Of a DNA stretch of 64,000 nt, positions 11,286-22,289 are shown piece after piece. Each line of letters opens with the position of its first letter. Positions within the stretch are counted from its first letter, which is position 1. Where the stretch lies: contig CM028335.1 of assembly GCA_016647705.1 (NCBI GenBank), forward strand, positions 17,381,905 through 17,445,904. Direction: 5' to 3'. Made by a program: the position numbers and the translations under genes. The notes under the pieces were generated by a model that was given only the letters and a program-made list of their open reading frames with translations, did not search any database and had not been told where the DNA came from. This DNA comes from Eucommia ulmoides. Taxonomy: Eukaryota; Streptophyta; Magnoliopsida; Garryales; Eucommiaceae.

Positions 11286-12981
11286 GGAGAACCTAAATCC
11301 TGAGAGAAAGAGAAAAAAAAAAAGAGGGAGAGAAAATTGTGGACAATTGGAGTAGTTCGCCGAAGCCAGAGTCGGAGCTGGAGCCAGAACATGGGCGTGG
11401 TTACTAGTGGTGAGATGATGGAGGATAGATGAAAATTAAATGAATTAAGTAAAATTATATTTGTTGAACCTAATGTTTTGATGGATAATTGAACGTCGAT
11501 GTTTTATGAAACTAATGGGTTTCTTGAGTGATTTCAAATTAGAAGCTCTATATGTTTAGATGAGAAAAATAATAAATCAAAAAGGTTAATCGTTGAAGAT
11601 TTACAAGACAAACATTTTATAAAGAGATTCGAGATGGGTGCAAAGTGAAGACATTGAAGATTTTTGGAGTATTGAAGATTTTTTTTTTTTTTTTTATTCT
11701 TAGGTAAAAATAACTCATTACTCTTATACTCCTAATGCAACCGAAATTAAGATCACGTACTATACTTTAAAATAAGTAATCCTATATGAGACATGGTAAG
11801 AAGTGATAAATTTAAGATCTTAAATAATTTTTATAAAAGTGTTAAAATCATAAAAATGTTTTTTCTGATCAAGTTTTAAATTATGAAAATATTTTTAACA
11901 CATAAAATTATTAGTTTCAGGTCAATTTGGTTAACCAGTGAAAATGGTTAATCAACTAACCAAAATAGTAGCTTGAAAGAAAATGTGTGAGGCAGCTACT
12001 AGTCCATTTAGTCAACTGACAAAATAGGTCGGTTAACTAACGAAAACAGTGGCTTGAAGGAAGTTGGAGGGGGACCCCACTGACCAAATCGGTCAATCAA
12101 CCAGAAGGGGCGATCGACCAACAACAAATGAAGCAATGGTATACAGGTTTACCATTGCAGAGGTCGGTCAACCGGCAAGGGGCGGTTGACCAACGAGCGC
12201 AGAATCAATCAACTTTGACTATTTTGTTTCGTGTGATCTTGTACCCAAATCTTATGGTTTTAAACGTTGGAAAAAGATTTGTTTTTTGGGATTTGAGTAT
12301 ATTACTATTATATATCATATATTTTTAAGATCCTATTAATTTGATCCATATACTAATTGATTTTTTAAATTGAATTAGTAAAACTACTTCCTATATTTAA
12401 GAGTTTTGAATCTAAAAACATTTGGGGACCAAATCGAGCTTTTCTAAGAGTATTTTTAAATAATATAGATATAGATATAGATATATATTGATAGTATATT
12501 ATATATAGGGTTTTAGAGTATCATTTTAAGTCTTATCGTTTGGAAACTAGTCGTTATAGGCCTAATTTGAATTCTATTTATAGAGACCTAAGAATTTTAT
12601 TAAGGGTAATCAAAATAATCAGCCTTTGCTTAAAATAGAGAATGATTTTTGCTGAAATGTTTTCTAAGAGAGTTATTTCAAAATATTTCTTGATTGGAGT
12701 GCACAAAAGTTTTCATCACCAGTTTTGTTCTTCAATGAGCTATCTTATCTATTTTCCAGAAATTCCTGTGAGATCTTTCTAAGTGATTTTCTAATATTAT
12801 CCAATTGATTACTAGGAATATTTGTTTTAGGAAAATTGTTTTTTATGTTTGAAAATCTTGCATATCTTAAGAAATGATTTTTGCCTACGAAATCTGATTA
12901 AATATTGATGCAGGTAAATTTGGTTATGAAAGGTCACACGTGCTGGTAACCCCTCCCTATGCCAAGTACAAAGAAAGATTT

Positions 12982-13830
12982 GAGCTACTATGTCCCAACA
13001 CTCTCAGGTCGATTATACCCAAAAGGGGTGGGGATTTCAAACCCCTTCATTCCTCCAGGATGTCAAGTTTAAAGAAAACGTCGAGCTGAGGTGTCAGAGC
13101 ACCCTCAGCTCGGACATTTCCAAAAAAACATGTCTCAAAACCCTCCAGGTCGTCCAGATATCATGTTACCGAGTTGGGGTGTCTGAACACCCTCAGCTCG
13201 CGCACCATCCAAAAAGAGGTTCTCAAATGAAGAAGTATCATTGCTGAGCTGTGGTGTCTAGGCACCCTCAGCTCAGATTATCTTCTAAGTGGATCCCTTA
13301 AGTGAAGGAAAGAGTCAACTTGTCGAGTTGGGGTGTCCAAGCACCCTAAGCTCGGTTTGTCTACAAGTTAGAAAGCCTCAATTAGGATTGAAGACTCAAC
13401 GCCGAGCTGAGGTGTCTAAGTGCTCTCAGCTTAGACAAATGCATAATAAAGACCCTCAAAAGGAAGTTCAAGCTACCCTGTCGAGCTGAGGTATCTGAGC
13501 ATTCTCAGCTCGAATTGGTATAAAAAGAGAATCCTTAAAATGAAGGTTGAAGCTACATGGCCGAGCTGAGATGTTCGAGCACTCTCAACTCGAATTTGCT
13601 CAAATTAGGAAGTGTCAAATGGAATTGAAGATACTTGCCGATCTAAGGTGTCCGAGCACTCTCAGCTCGAACTTATGCAAAAATGGAGGGTCAACCAAGA
13701 AAATGACGAAGCTGCATGGCCGAGCTGGGATGTCTGAGCACACTCAGCTTAGATCTTCTCCAAATGAGCCATCTATTTATTCCTTAAAGATTATTGTACC
13801 TAGCTAACGAGCTTGAGTACTCTCAGCTTG
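12982..13830 (+). repeat. Tandem array of 11 palindromic hairpin units
   Basis: Each unit contains an about 30-nt near-palindrome: arm GAGCTGAGG, a loop about GTGTCTGAGCA, arm CCTCAGCTC. Units start at 12982, 13083, 13171, 13246, 13325, 13404, 13483, 13563, 13640, 13722 and 13809, so the period is 75-101 and mostly about 79. Spacers between hairpins are less conserved than the arms, and several arms show paired changes (for example GAGTTGG). The array does not encode a plausible protein. Confidence 0.88.
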
Positions 13831-14104
13831 GATTCTCCTTGATATAGGGCCTCTCAAAACCGTTTTGAAGCTACCGAAGCTGTTTTGATGCCCTCTCCAC
13901 CTACTGATCATCCAGAAGGGCTAAAAATGGGTCATTATTCTCCATTTCAAGTAGGCCAACCCATGGACTTCTACAAAATAGGCCTAAAATCCCGGTCCAG
14001 GTGATTAAGGCCTTAATCTGCAAACTCATTAGCTATCAAACAAATTAGATTAATTAACCGAGCTCGACTCCCTAATATAACGGTGCTAATTAAGCCCAAC
14101 GACC

Positions 14105-14112
14105 TATAAATA
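14105..14112 (+). promoter_or_regulatory. Putative LTR TATA box
   Basis: TATAAATA lies inside the nested LTR, followed about 50 bases later by a TTCACTCTAGAACATTA block of the kind seen near LTR transcription starts. This is inference from composition and position. Confidence 0.4.
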
Positions 14113-15195
14113 CTCATTCGCATCCCTTGCCCAAAGGTACATACTTCTAATTCACTCTAGAACATTATTAGTCTTTCTCCCCGGTTACTTATTCACATGC
14201 CGGAGAGGTCTCACCCGGCACAACCCCGGTAGGCCTTTGTGTAGGTGCTCGGAGTGCGGATTTGGAGTTCAGCTCGGAGATCGAAACAGAGTTCGAAGAA
14301 GAGTTTGGCTCGGAGTCTGAATAGGATCTCAGAGTTTAGCGAGGAGCTCAAGTCGGATCGCAAGGATTCCCAAAGCGTCAGAAGTTCGTTGATCTTGGGT
14401 TCACCTATTCGCCACCTCCATGTCAGCAACGAATTCTCACATGTCACATGTCCGGACCATACTGTGGGTGCTCACCATTTTTTGACACTAATAAATATTA
14501 TTTGTGTTTTAATTAAGTAAATCAGATTTATTTCTCAGATAGTTTTATCACATAGTATTTGAGACATGAACATGGCATAATTATTTTAAGGTGGTAGAAG
14601 CTCTTGTGGAAATAAACTTGTGAATTTTGTATTTGCAAGTATGAGTGGATTAGACATATTTTGGACGATATCTAATCAGGGTAGTTAGGATTTGATCGTT
14701 AACCTGTAAAAGGATTAGGTTTAATCTTTAGTCTGTTAAAAAAATTATGTTTTAATTATTCCTATAATAGAATTAGGTTAGTCTTTAACCCGAAAAAAAA
14801 TAAAGTTCTTCCGAAGCCTATGAAAAGAAAAAAAAATGTAATAGTGTAGAAGTGTAAAAGTTTGATTCTGAGTCTGCGAAAAGAATTGGGTTAATCCTAA
14901 ATATGTGAAAAGGATTACAAAGGTTTGGTTCCTAGCTGGAAAACAAATTAGGGGTTAAGCTAGAGGATTGGATGCAGGTAAGAGTAACTAACCGAACCAG
15001 GATATATCATTGTGTACTACTTTTCTATATTTCGGTTGTTTAGGTGTGCACTTCGTTAAAAATGTTTCTGTTGTATTACAATATAATAATCAATTAGGGA
15101 ATTGATAATTTATGTTTTTGAGAATTTAATTGTTCAAATTTTTATAATTACGCAATTCACCCCTCTCTTCGGTAAATCTGTGGGCCAACAATATT

Positions 15196-15461
15196 TTTCA
15201 CCCCTAAAGGTTTATGTTGTTCCAATGTAGTCTATGTATGTGGTTGAATTTTAATAATAGAATAAAAAGACAATTTTGCCCTTCATTAACGGTCATGTGC
15301 CAAACGTGTGATATTTTTCCATCCATTTTCTAACACTGTTAATGTTTTGGTCTTAACTGAAATGATTAAAATACATTAGGGTTGTATATATTGAAATTGA
15401 AACCACAAGGAACAATGTGGGATTGAGGTCAAACTTCAGGGGTGCAAAATATAAAAATATC
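15196..15461 (-). repeat. Right TIR of the Pack-MULE, outer portion
   Basis: Reverse complement of the outer 266 bases or so of the left TIR (10041-10310). The inner 62 bases of this arm lie at 11400-11461, on the other side of the solo LTR. Confidence 0.88.
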
Positions 15462-15589
15462 ATTTCTTTATGGAGTGAAGTGCAAACACATCCATATTTC
15501 AGGGTGCAAATTAAGCACAAATTAGTCTATATTTTTTTCCATTTTTTTCGGCATATGCAGTTCATGTGATTGACTAAAACATATATTAA

Positions 15590-15900
15590 TGTTGAGAAAA
15601 AAATAATAAAATATATTTTTACTAATATTTTATGTAGTGGGAATTATTTGGTTGCGGAATTACATACTTTCGTTTTAATACAATAAATTGTGATGTTAGT
15701 GAGTTAGTGTGTTACTAGAAGTAATTGAATAGTTAATATTGGATGATGATAAATCATGAGTTACTAGTTTGTAGTAGTATATATAATCTATATATTTTTA
15801 TTTGAGTTATGTGTGAAGTGTAGTGAGTTTTTTTACATTGCCTTCTTTTTTCTTGTGAGTGAAATTATATTTTCTATGTTTTCATAGGGCCGTCTTATTC
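15590..15900 (+). repeat. 5' LTR of decayed copia
   Basis: Begins TGTTGAGAAAAAAATAA. It shares ATATTTTATGTAGTG, TTATTTGGTTG, ATACAATAAATTG and CTAGTTTGTA with the 3' LTR. The end is placed before AACAAAATGGTATCA, by position of the primer site. Confidence 0.8.
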
Positions 15901-15958
15901 AAACAAAATGGTATCAATAGTAGGTTAGGCTTGTGGTCAGATTGAGTGAGAGAGAGAT

Positions 15959-16640
15959 GTCAAACGACAATTTGCTTCCATTTCAAGTCCCCCAATTCAC
16001 CAAAGATAAATGTATGAATTGGTGTATTCACGTGAAGGCAATTCTTAGGTCACAAGACTCATGGGAGGTGATAGAGAAAGGATATAGGAGCCGCAAGATG
16101 AAGCTACCGTAAGTGCAAATGAAAGGATGGCATCACAGAATATTAAGGTAAAGGATCGACGGACACTTTCCATCATTCATCAATCTTTGGATAATTCTAT
16201 GTTGCAAAACGTTGCCAATGCAACAAAATCCAACAAAAGTTGGATAATCTTCAAACCTCTCATGATAGAGTTGACAAATTAAAGAAAGTTTGCCTCCAAA
16301 TATTAAGAGATGAATTTGAGTCATTGCAAGTGAAGGAATCCAAATTGGTGTCGGATTATTTTTCAACAGTTCCAATGGTGGTGAATCAAATGAAGATAAA
16401 TGGAAAGCAAACAAATGATGCCCGAGTGATAGAAAAAATCCAACGTTCTTTAGATCCCAAATTTGAATATGTTGTTCTGTCATTGAAGAGTCTAAAGATT
16501 TAGACAAAATGTCTGTAGATAAACTCATGGGATCCTTACATGCCCATGAAGAGAAAATTGACAAAAAGAGGCAAAAGACCTTGAGCATGTACTTCAAATA
16601 AAGCTTTCCATGAGAGAGAATGAAGGTAAACAAGAATAGA
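15959..16640 (+). pseudogene. Copia gag (UBN2/retrotran_gag type)
   Basis: The frame starts MSNDNLLPFQVPQFTKD and keeps the characteristic NWCIHVKAILRSQDSWE motif. After frame changes come [67 protein letters not shown] and [11 protein letters not shown] blocks. This is the capsid protein that packs element RNA. Several shifts and stops break it, and the C-terminal CCHC knuckle is absent. Confidence 0.85.
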
Positions 16641-16699
16641 AAAGGGATTGTCGATGAATTCACAGGGGACGCAGATGAGGAACAACTTCAACTCATTCA

Positions 16700-19165
16700 C
16701 TAGGATATGTGTGATCCAATCAAGACATCATCTATTGGTAAGGTAATTATTTTCTTCTTCTTGTTGATGATTTATTTCTCAAAAAACTTGGATTTATTTC
16801 TTGAATTAACAATTCGAGTTTGTTAGAATTTTTACGAAATTTAAAGCTCTTGAATTGAAAAGTGAAGTGAATATGAGAAAGAGGTCATCCAATCCGATAG
16901 AAAAGGTAAATTCGTATCAAATGAGTTCAAGAGTTTTTATGAAGAAAATGGAATCCGATATCCTTTAACAATACTGAGATCACCCCCAAAGAGAAAGAAT
17001 AGAACCATCCTTAACATGACAAGAAGCATGTTGAAAAACAAGAGTATGGCCAAGGAATTTTGGGCCGAAGCCGTAGATTGTGCTGCCTACTTATTGAACC
17101 AGCGTCGTACTAAGAGTATTCCACACCTCAAGTAGCATTAGATGAAGTGAAGCCAAGCATCTCTCATTTGCGTGTTTTTGGGAGCATTGCCTACACTCAT
17201 GTTCTAGATGAGAAGCAGACTGAATAGAAGACAAAGGTGAAAAACATATTTTCATTAGCTATAAGACAAGATCCAAGGGATAAAAGTTGTCCAATCTGGC
17301 CAATGAATTTTTTTTCATGAATAGAGATGCTGAATTTGATGAAGAATGTAAGTCGAATTGGAATGTTCTACAAGATAAATATGATTTTTTCCCCATTCTT
17401 TATAGAAGAGGAAAACAATTGTGATAATGTTGAGGAACCCATGACTCCTCCTACATTGCCTCCTCCTTCCACTCAAACTCAAGAGTCTCATTTATCATTG
17501 GAAGAGAAGGCACATTGTTTCAAAAATATCCAAGATATTTATGATACCAAAGAGGTAATTCAAAGTTTTGGAGATTTCACATTATTTTTATTTTTTTTGT
17601 AGATGTTGAAGCTATATGTTATCAAAAAGAAACACAAGATAAAAAGTGGGGAAATGCAATGAACGAAGAGATTGGATCCATTGAAAGAAATAATTCATGG
17701 GAGTTGGCTCCAATTTCAAAAGGTCAGAAGGCAATTAGAGTTAAATGGGTGTACAAGGTAAAGAAAATGTTAGAGCTGAAGTGGAGAAATACAAAGTAAG
17801 ATTGATGGTCAAATGCCACTACTAGATGCTCGCATTGATTATAATAAGGTATTTGCATTGGTAGTTGTTTGAAACTATTCAATTTATTATTTCTTTGGCT
17901 GCTAATAATGGATAGAAAGTTAATCAAATGAATGTGAAATCCGCATTTCTTAAATGGTTTTCTCGAAGAAGATGAGTATACCTAGCAACTTATTGGTTAT
18001 ATTGTGAAAGGTGAAGAAGATGAAGTCTTGAAATTAAAAGAAAAAGAAAAAACTTGGTATAGGTTGAAACAAGCACCAAGGGCTTAGAATGGTAGACTTG
18101 ATAAATATTTCCAACCAAATATTATTTCTAATGTCCTCATGAACATGCTCTTTATGCAAATGTCAATAAAAATTGAGATATGCTGCTTGTATGTTTGTAT
18201 GTGGGTGACTTCATTTTAACAGGAAATTATTCAAATATGTACCAAGATTTCAAGAAGGCGATGACTTGGGGATGGGAATCTAAAATGACCTACATAGGAC
18301 TTATATCCTATTACCTTGGTATTGAAGTAAAGAAACCAAAAGGAGGTATTTTTATTTATCAAGAGGGTTATGCCAAATAACTTCGTAAGAAATTCAAGAT
18401 GGAAGATTGCAAGGTGGTAAATGCGCCTGTGAAATGTGGAATTAAATTATCCAAGTTTGTGGAATTAAATTATCCAAGTTTGGAATTGGAGAAGAGGTGA
18501 ATTCAAGATTTTTTAAAGTCTTACTGCAAATGTGAGATACTTGATGTGTACAAGACTAGATATTCTCTTTGATGTTCGACTAGTTAGTCACTATATGGAA
18601 ACTCCTGCAACGAATCACTTGAAAGTGGCAAAGATAATTCCTCATTACATCAAAGGTACACTTGATTTCATATTGTTTTACTCCTAGTCTAATTATTTCA
18701 AACTTGTTGGATACAATGATAGTGACTAGGCAGGATATGTGGATGATTGAAAGAATATAATCGGGCTTGTATTTTTTATGGGAGATACGATTTTTAGATG
18801 GAGTTTGAAGAAGAAACCAATTGTTTCACTTTCTACTCGTGAAGTCGAGTACATTGCCACTATTTCATGTGTTTGTCAAGCGATTTGGCTACGAAGTCCT
18901 ATAAAGAAACTTTAGTTACATCAAGAGGAGCGTACGGAAATATTTGTTGACAATAAATCGGTTTTGGAGTTGGAGAAAATTCAGTATTCCATGATCAAAG
19001 TAAGCACATGGATACTCGATATCGTTTTATCCGGGAATGTGTTGCGCGAAAGGATGTGGAGATTAAGTTCACGAACTCTCAAGATCAAATTATTGATATT
19101 TTCATAGGACCCCTCAAAGATGAAGTGTTCTACAAATTAAGATTTTTGCTTAGGTTGACAAGGAA
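16700..19165 (+). pseudogene. Copia pol: partial integrase, RT, RNase H
   Basis: Scattered blocks in all three frames: an integrase C-half (EFKSFYEENGI, AKEFWAEAVDCAAYLLN near 17050-17100), the RT start (WGNAMNEEIGSIERNNSWEL near 17648), the RLKQAPRA motif near 18062 and the active-site region LLVCLYVGDFILTG near 18180-18225. In that region the usual YVDD is YVGD, so the catalytic Asp pair is lost. RNase H blocks (STREVEYIATISC) follow near 18835. The frame changes more than ten times, so this is a relic. Confidence 0.85.
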
Positions 19166-19183
19166 ATAAAGTTTAAGGGGCAG

Positions 19184-19480
19184 TGTTAAGAAGAAAAAAA
19201 TATATATTTTTTATTAATATTTTTAGTTAATATTTTATGTAGTGAGAGTTATTTGGTTGTGGAGTTGCATACTTTAGTTTATATACAATAAATTGCGATG
19301 TTAGTGAGTTAATGTGATAGTGAAAATAATTTGATAGTTAGTACTCGATGATGAGAAGTCATGATCACTACTAGTTTGTAATATATATATAGTCCATGTA
19401 CTTTTTATTGAGATAAGTGTGAAGCGTATTGAGTTTTTTATATTCTCTTCTATATTCTTTTGAGTTAAATTATACTAGCT
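19184..19480 (+). repeat. 3' LTR of decayed copia
   Basis: Starts TGTTAAGAAGAAAAAAA after the purine tract and parallels 15590-15870 by eye. The terminal part diverges near ATTATACTAGCTA, so the end is uncertain. Confidence 0.78.
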
Positions 19481-20095
19481 AAGTGCGGATTTTGGAGTAA
19501 TTTAAATGTATATTTTAGTTAATTGTATAAATTTAGTTTTTTATTAGTTAGTGATTTTTTTTATATTATTTATGTGAATTAACTATGAATTATTGAGATC
19601 ATTAGAAATATTTAAGAGTTTTTTTTTTTTTTTTTTGGGAGTGTGTGTAATATTTGTTTTCAATCAACATTAGGAGCATTTTAGATTTATGAGTTTAAAT
19701 TGAAGGTATTGTTTACTATTTGATGGAATGATAAAATATTTGTTGAACATAATTTTAATTTTAAAAAACCGTGAGATTGCGAATTCATATTTAATAGTTG
19801 TGATGTAGTAAGAAAATAAATATTTCTTTTTAATATTACTTATTTGATTTGGTCAAAAAAAAATTGTTTATTTTTCTCTTTCTTTTCTATCTTCCACTGT
19901 CTCTCAAAATAACCAACCCACCTTTACACACCGACAAATGATTTTCAAATTTTTTTCAAAATTACATCAACAATTTTTTTCACTACATCTAATTTTGTTT
20001 TGTTTTTTTTTCCTCAAAATTACATCTAAAAAATATTAACTTATTTTAAATAAGATATTATAACATATATTTATTTTTTTGGGCTCAAGTTTTTC
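19481..20095. other. AT-rich intergenic DNA, no gene seen
   Basis: Contains poly-T runs (19620-19636) and AT-rich text without conserved protein blocks. Confidence 0.6.
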
Positions 20096-20748
20096 AGGGA
20101 ACAGAAATAAAAATATGGAAATAGAAACACAAAACTAATCAGCATGATAAAAAAATTAAAAAAAATAAATAAAAATTAAAGATCAATCACAATTTTTGCC
20201 ACATATGTTAATGTGGAATTTAAAATCTAAGATGAAGCATAAATTCAAATTTAACTTAGACAAATCCATAATCATCTATTTCACATTAATAGAATTAAGA
20301 GAATATTAGTAGTAGAGGAAATTAATCTTGGCCATCCATTTCACATTTCAATATGATTGAAGAGATGACTAATATTTTAACTCTCATGCATTTCTAGGCA
20401 TTGTCTTTCACTTTTAAATTTTACTAGGGAATAGAAATAGAAACATGGAAATAAAAACATAAAACTAATCGGCCTGATAAAAAAATAAAAAAAATTATGG
20501 AAGACCAATCACAATTTTTGCCGCATATATTAATGTAGAATTTAAAGTTTAATATGAAGCATAAATTCAAATTTAAATTAAACAAATCCATGGCCATCCA
20601 TTTCACATTAATAGAATTAATAGAATATTAATAGTGGAAAGAATTAATTTTAGCCATCCATTTCACATTTCAATATAATTGAAGAGATTATTAATATTTA
20701 ACTCTCATTCATCCCAATGTATTGTCTTCCATTTTTAAGTTTTACTAT
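20096..20748 (+). repeat. Tandem duplication, two copies of about 325 bp
   Basis: Copy 1 (about 20096-20425) and copy 2 (about 20427-20748) share GGGAA(C/T)AGAAAT, ATCACAATTTTTGCC, GAAGCATAAATTC, CCATCCATTTCACATT and ending TTTTACTA. By eye the identity is roughly 85-90%, with small indels. There is no coding content. Each copy begins with the GGAACAGAAA-type motif found in the Harbinger and Helitron elements. Confidence 0.85.
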
Positions 20749-21330
20749 TAGATATTAAATTTCGAGTATTTTTTTTATAAAGCCCTCTTGTTCTAACAAT
20801 TAGACCAATTTTATACAGAAAAAAGAAATATAAGAGTTGTTTATCTCCCTATGAGGTAGTTCTAATAAATATCAAATTTACATCAAGTAAGAGAACCAAC
20901 TAATTTAATGTGTGAAAATAAATAATAAATCAATATTTAAATTTTTGAACTTCACTTGTATCAAAATTAGAACTCATAATCTCCTAAAATCAAGAGTTGT
21001 AACTTAATATGTCTTATTTATTGAAGAAAAAAATAATTCTATATGCCTTTTTCTCCAAGGTGGGCTAAAGATGATGAACTATTACCCAAGAGGTAAGAAG
21101 TGATAAAACCATCACTTAATGTAGGCGTCTGGCATCCAATCTTTGAATTCTCAGACTCCATTAATGGAAGGAAAAGCACTAACAAGATAAACTTTTTGCA
21201 GATTTATTCAACTGACCCTCAAACTTTTTTTCTTTTTCAACTCTGTACCAAAAAAGGCGTATGTGGTCCAGGTTTTATACAATTATATATGTTTACTTTT
21301 TCGTGTAATATGAAATAGAGTTCAAAAAAC

Positions 21331-21378
<48 letters not shown>

Positions 21379-21942
21379 GAAAAGAAAGAGAGCCAAAAGA
21401 AAAAAAGGAAGGAAAGATGTTTATTTTCCGTACTTATGATTGTTGTAACTATTTTAATTATTCGAATCTACTAGAAAATTTCACAATCTAAATTAATCAT
21501 CCCAAAAAAGTTTGTCACGAAATGTGGAGCTAATATTACACCAGTTGTATGAAATTTGAAATTAGTTTATGTTGAATTATGGTGCGGTTTCGATCCGTGG
21601 AGCATTTACAGGGCCCCGAATCTGATGAACAGTAATGTGAGTGAATAGAGCTCTTGTTCTCAATAATTATGTCTATTCGGTAGACATCCATTAGAAATGA
21701 CACATCCTTCGGAATTCTCTCTATTTATAGACATCGATATCTGTAAATTTTCTAATCCCATAAAAATTATAGAAAATTTGAGTGATATTGATTAGTGTGT
21801 GTGTGGATATTAATGAAAATACTCTAGTAGTGTTTTTATTGCTGAAGAGAAAAGAAAAGAATAATAGGTTGTAAAAGGATCTTCCAAATTCAAAAGATAC
21901 GTTTCAGTTTTAATATTTCTGCATTAATTTATAGTTTCAATT
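20749..21942. other. AT-rich intergenic DNA with (AAT)n microsatellite
   Basis: A run of about 16 AAT units lies at 21329-21377. The region around 21575-21760 is GC-richer (GGTTTCGATCCGTGG) but I recognise nothing in it. Confidence 0.6.
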
Positions 21943-22200
21943 TGTTAAATTTATCCCACATCAAATGTGGAAATAGTTGATGGTCAAGTTATAAGTGTGA
22001 GGGAAAGTCAAATTGCCGCATGAGCTGACTATGACCATCCTACTTTGGTATTAGAGCCCAGGTTACAACAACTATGACCCAATAACCACAAAGGGAGAGA
22101 CTGATCGAGTGTTAGCTGATCAAATGACAAAAATGTGTGAGGGGGAGATTATTGGATTTATCCCATATCGGATGTGGAAGAGACTTGTGGTTGCCTCAAT
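21943..22200 (+). mobile_element. TRIM-like mini-retroelement remnant
   Basis: A short LTR-like block begins TGTTAAATTTATCCCACATC (21943). A PBS-like TGGTATTAGAGCCCAGG (22046) follows about 100 bases later, then about 85 bases of internal sequence, a purine tract GTGAGGGGGAGA near 22138, and a second block TATTGGATTTATCCCATATC (22150). LTR-PBS-PPT-LTR with no coding space is the TRIM layout. The second LTR is recognisable only for about 45 bases. It could instead be the two ends of a copia with its interior deleted. Confidence 0.55.
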
Positions 22201-22289
22201 AGGTGGAGAAGATATAGTATTAAAAAAATAGGGTACAGTTTTGAGGAACGTAATATCGAGAAAATGGTAAGTATGATGAGTAACTGAAT

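Larger units (their letters stand above)
12906..14497 (+). mobile_element. Nested LTR-like insertion with hairpin array (gypsy-type, boundaries approximate)
   Basis: This stretch is GC-richer than the LTR around it. It contains the hairpin array, a core-promoter-like TATAAATA (14105-14112), a TTCACTCTAGAACATT block and a CCGG-rich region (14195-14240) like the R/U5 region of gypsy LTRs. Both proposed edges abut AAATAT (about 12900-12905 and 14497-14502), a candidate target duplication, but the right edge does not end in the usual CA. I infer a solo LTR; I could not fix the ends. Confidence 0.5.
11462..15190 (+). mobile_element. Solo LTR (SIRE/Maximus-like) inserted in the MULE right TIR
   Basis: Starts TGTTGAACC at 11462 and ends GGGCCAACA at 15190, with a perfect TSD ATATT (11457-11461 and 15191-15195). 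The end block (CAATTCACCCCTCTC...GGGCCAACA) is typical of long copia SIRE-type LTRs. A TATA-like stretch (CTATTTATAGAGACC) lies near 12573. The interior also holds GGTCAATC/GGTCGGTC repeats (11920-12200), common in such LTRs. No internal retroelement genes follow, so recombination probably left one LTR. It contains a further LTR-like insertion, so its own length is about 2.1 kb. Confidence 0.8.
10041..15461 (+). mobile_element. Mutator-like element (Pack-MULE) with captured gene fragment
   Basis: A perfect 9-bp target duplication ATTTCTTTA flanks it (10032-10040 and 15462-15470), the size expected for Mutator. Ends are GAGATTTTTACAC and, reverse-complemented, GATATTTTTATATT; both continue into TTGCACCCC. 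The TIRs are about 328 bp: left 10041-10368, right 11400-11461 plus 15196-15461, the right arm split by a solo LTR. Without that insertion the element is about 1.7 kb with 1.03 kb of internal sequence. No MURA-type transposase is visible; the interior carries a phosphatase gene fragment, so it is a Pack-MULE. Confidence 0.9.
15590..19480 (+). mobile_element. Decayed Ty1/copia element with both LTRs
   Basis: Two related LTRs, 15590-about 15900 and 19184-about 19480, flank gag and pol remnants. A PBS-like TGGTATCAATAG follows the 5' LTR (15909), and a purine tract AAGTTTAAGGGGCAG precedes the 3' LTR. About 1 kb normally coding for zinc knuckle, protease and the pre-integrase domain is missing between gag and integrase. 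The 3' LTR loses homology to the 5' LTR in its last 30 bases or so, and no TSD could be found. It is older than the other copias judging from its many frameshifts. Confidence 0.88.

Noticed and set aside
12990-13807. Repeated peptide of the type RCPSTLSS as a possible repeat protein
   Set aside because: The frame breaks between units, and conservation follows the DNA palindrome rather than codons.
12982-13830. CRISPR array
   Set aside because: Regular repeats and spacers superficially resemble one, but repeats are diverged palindromes in a plant LTR, spacers are similar to each other and no cas gene exists.
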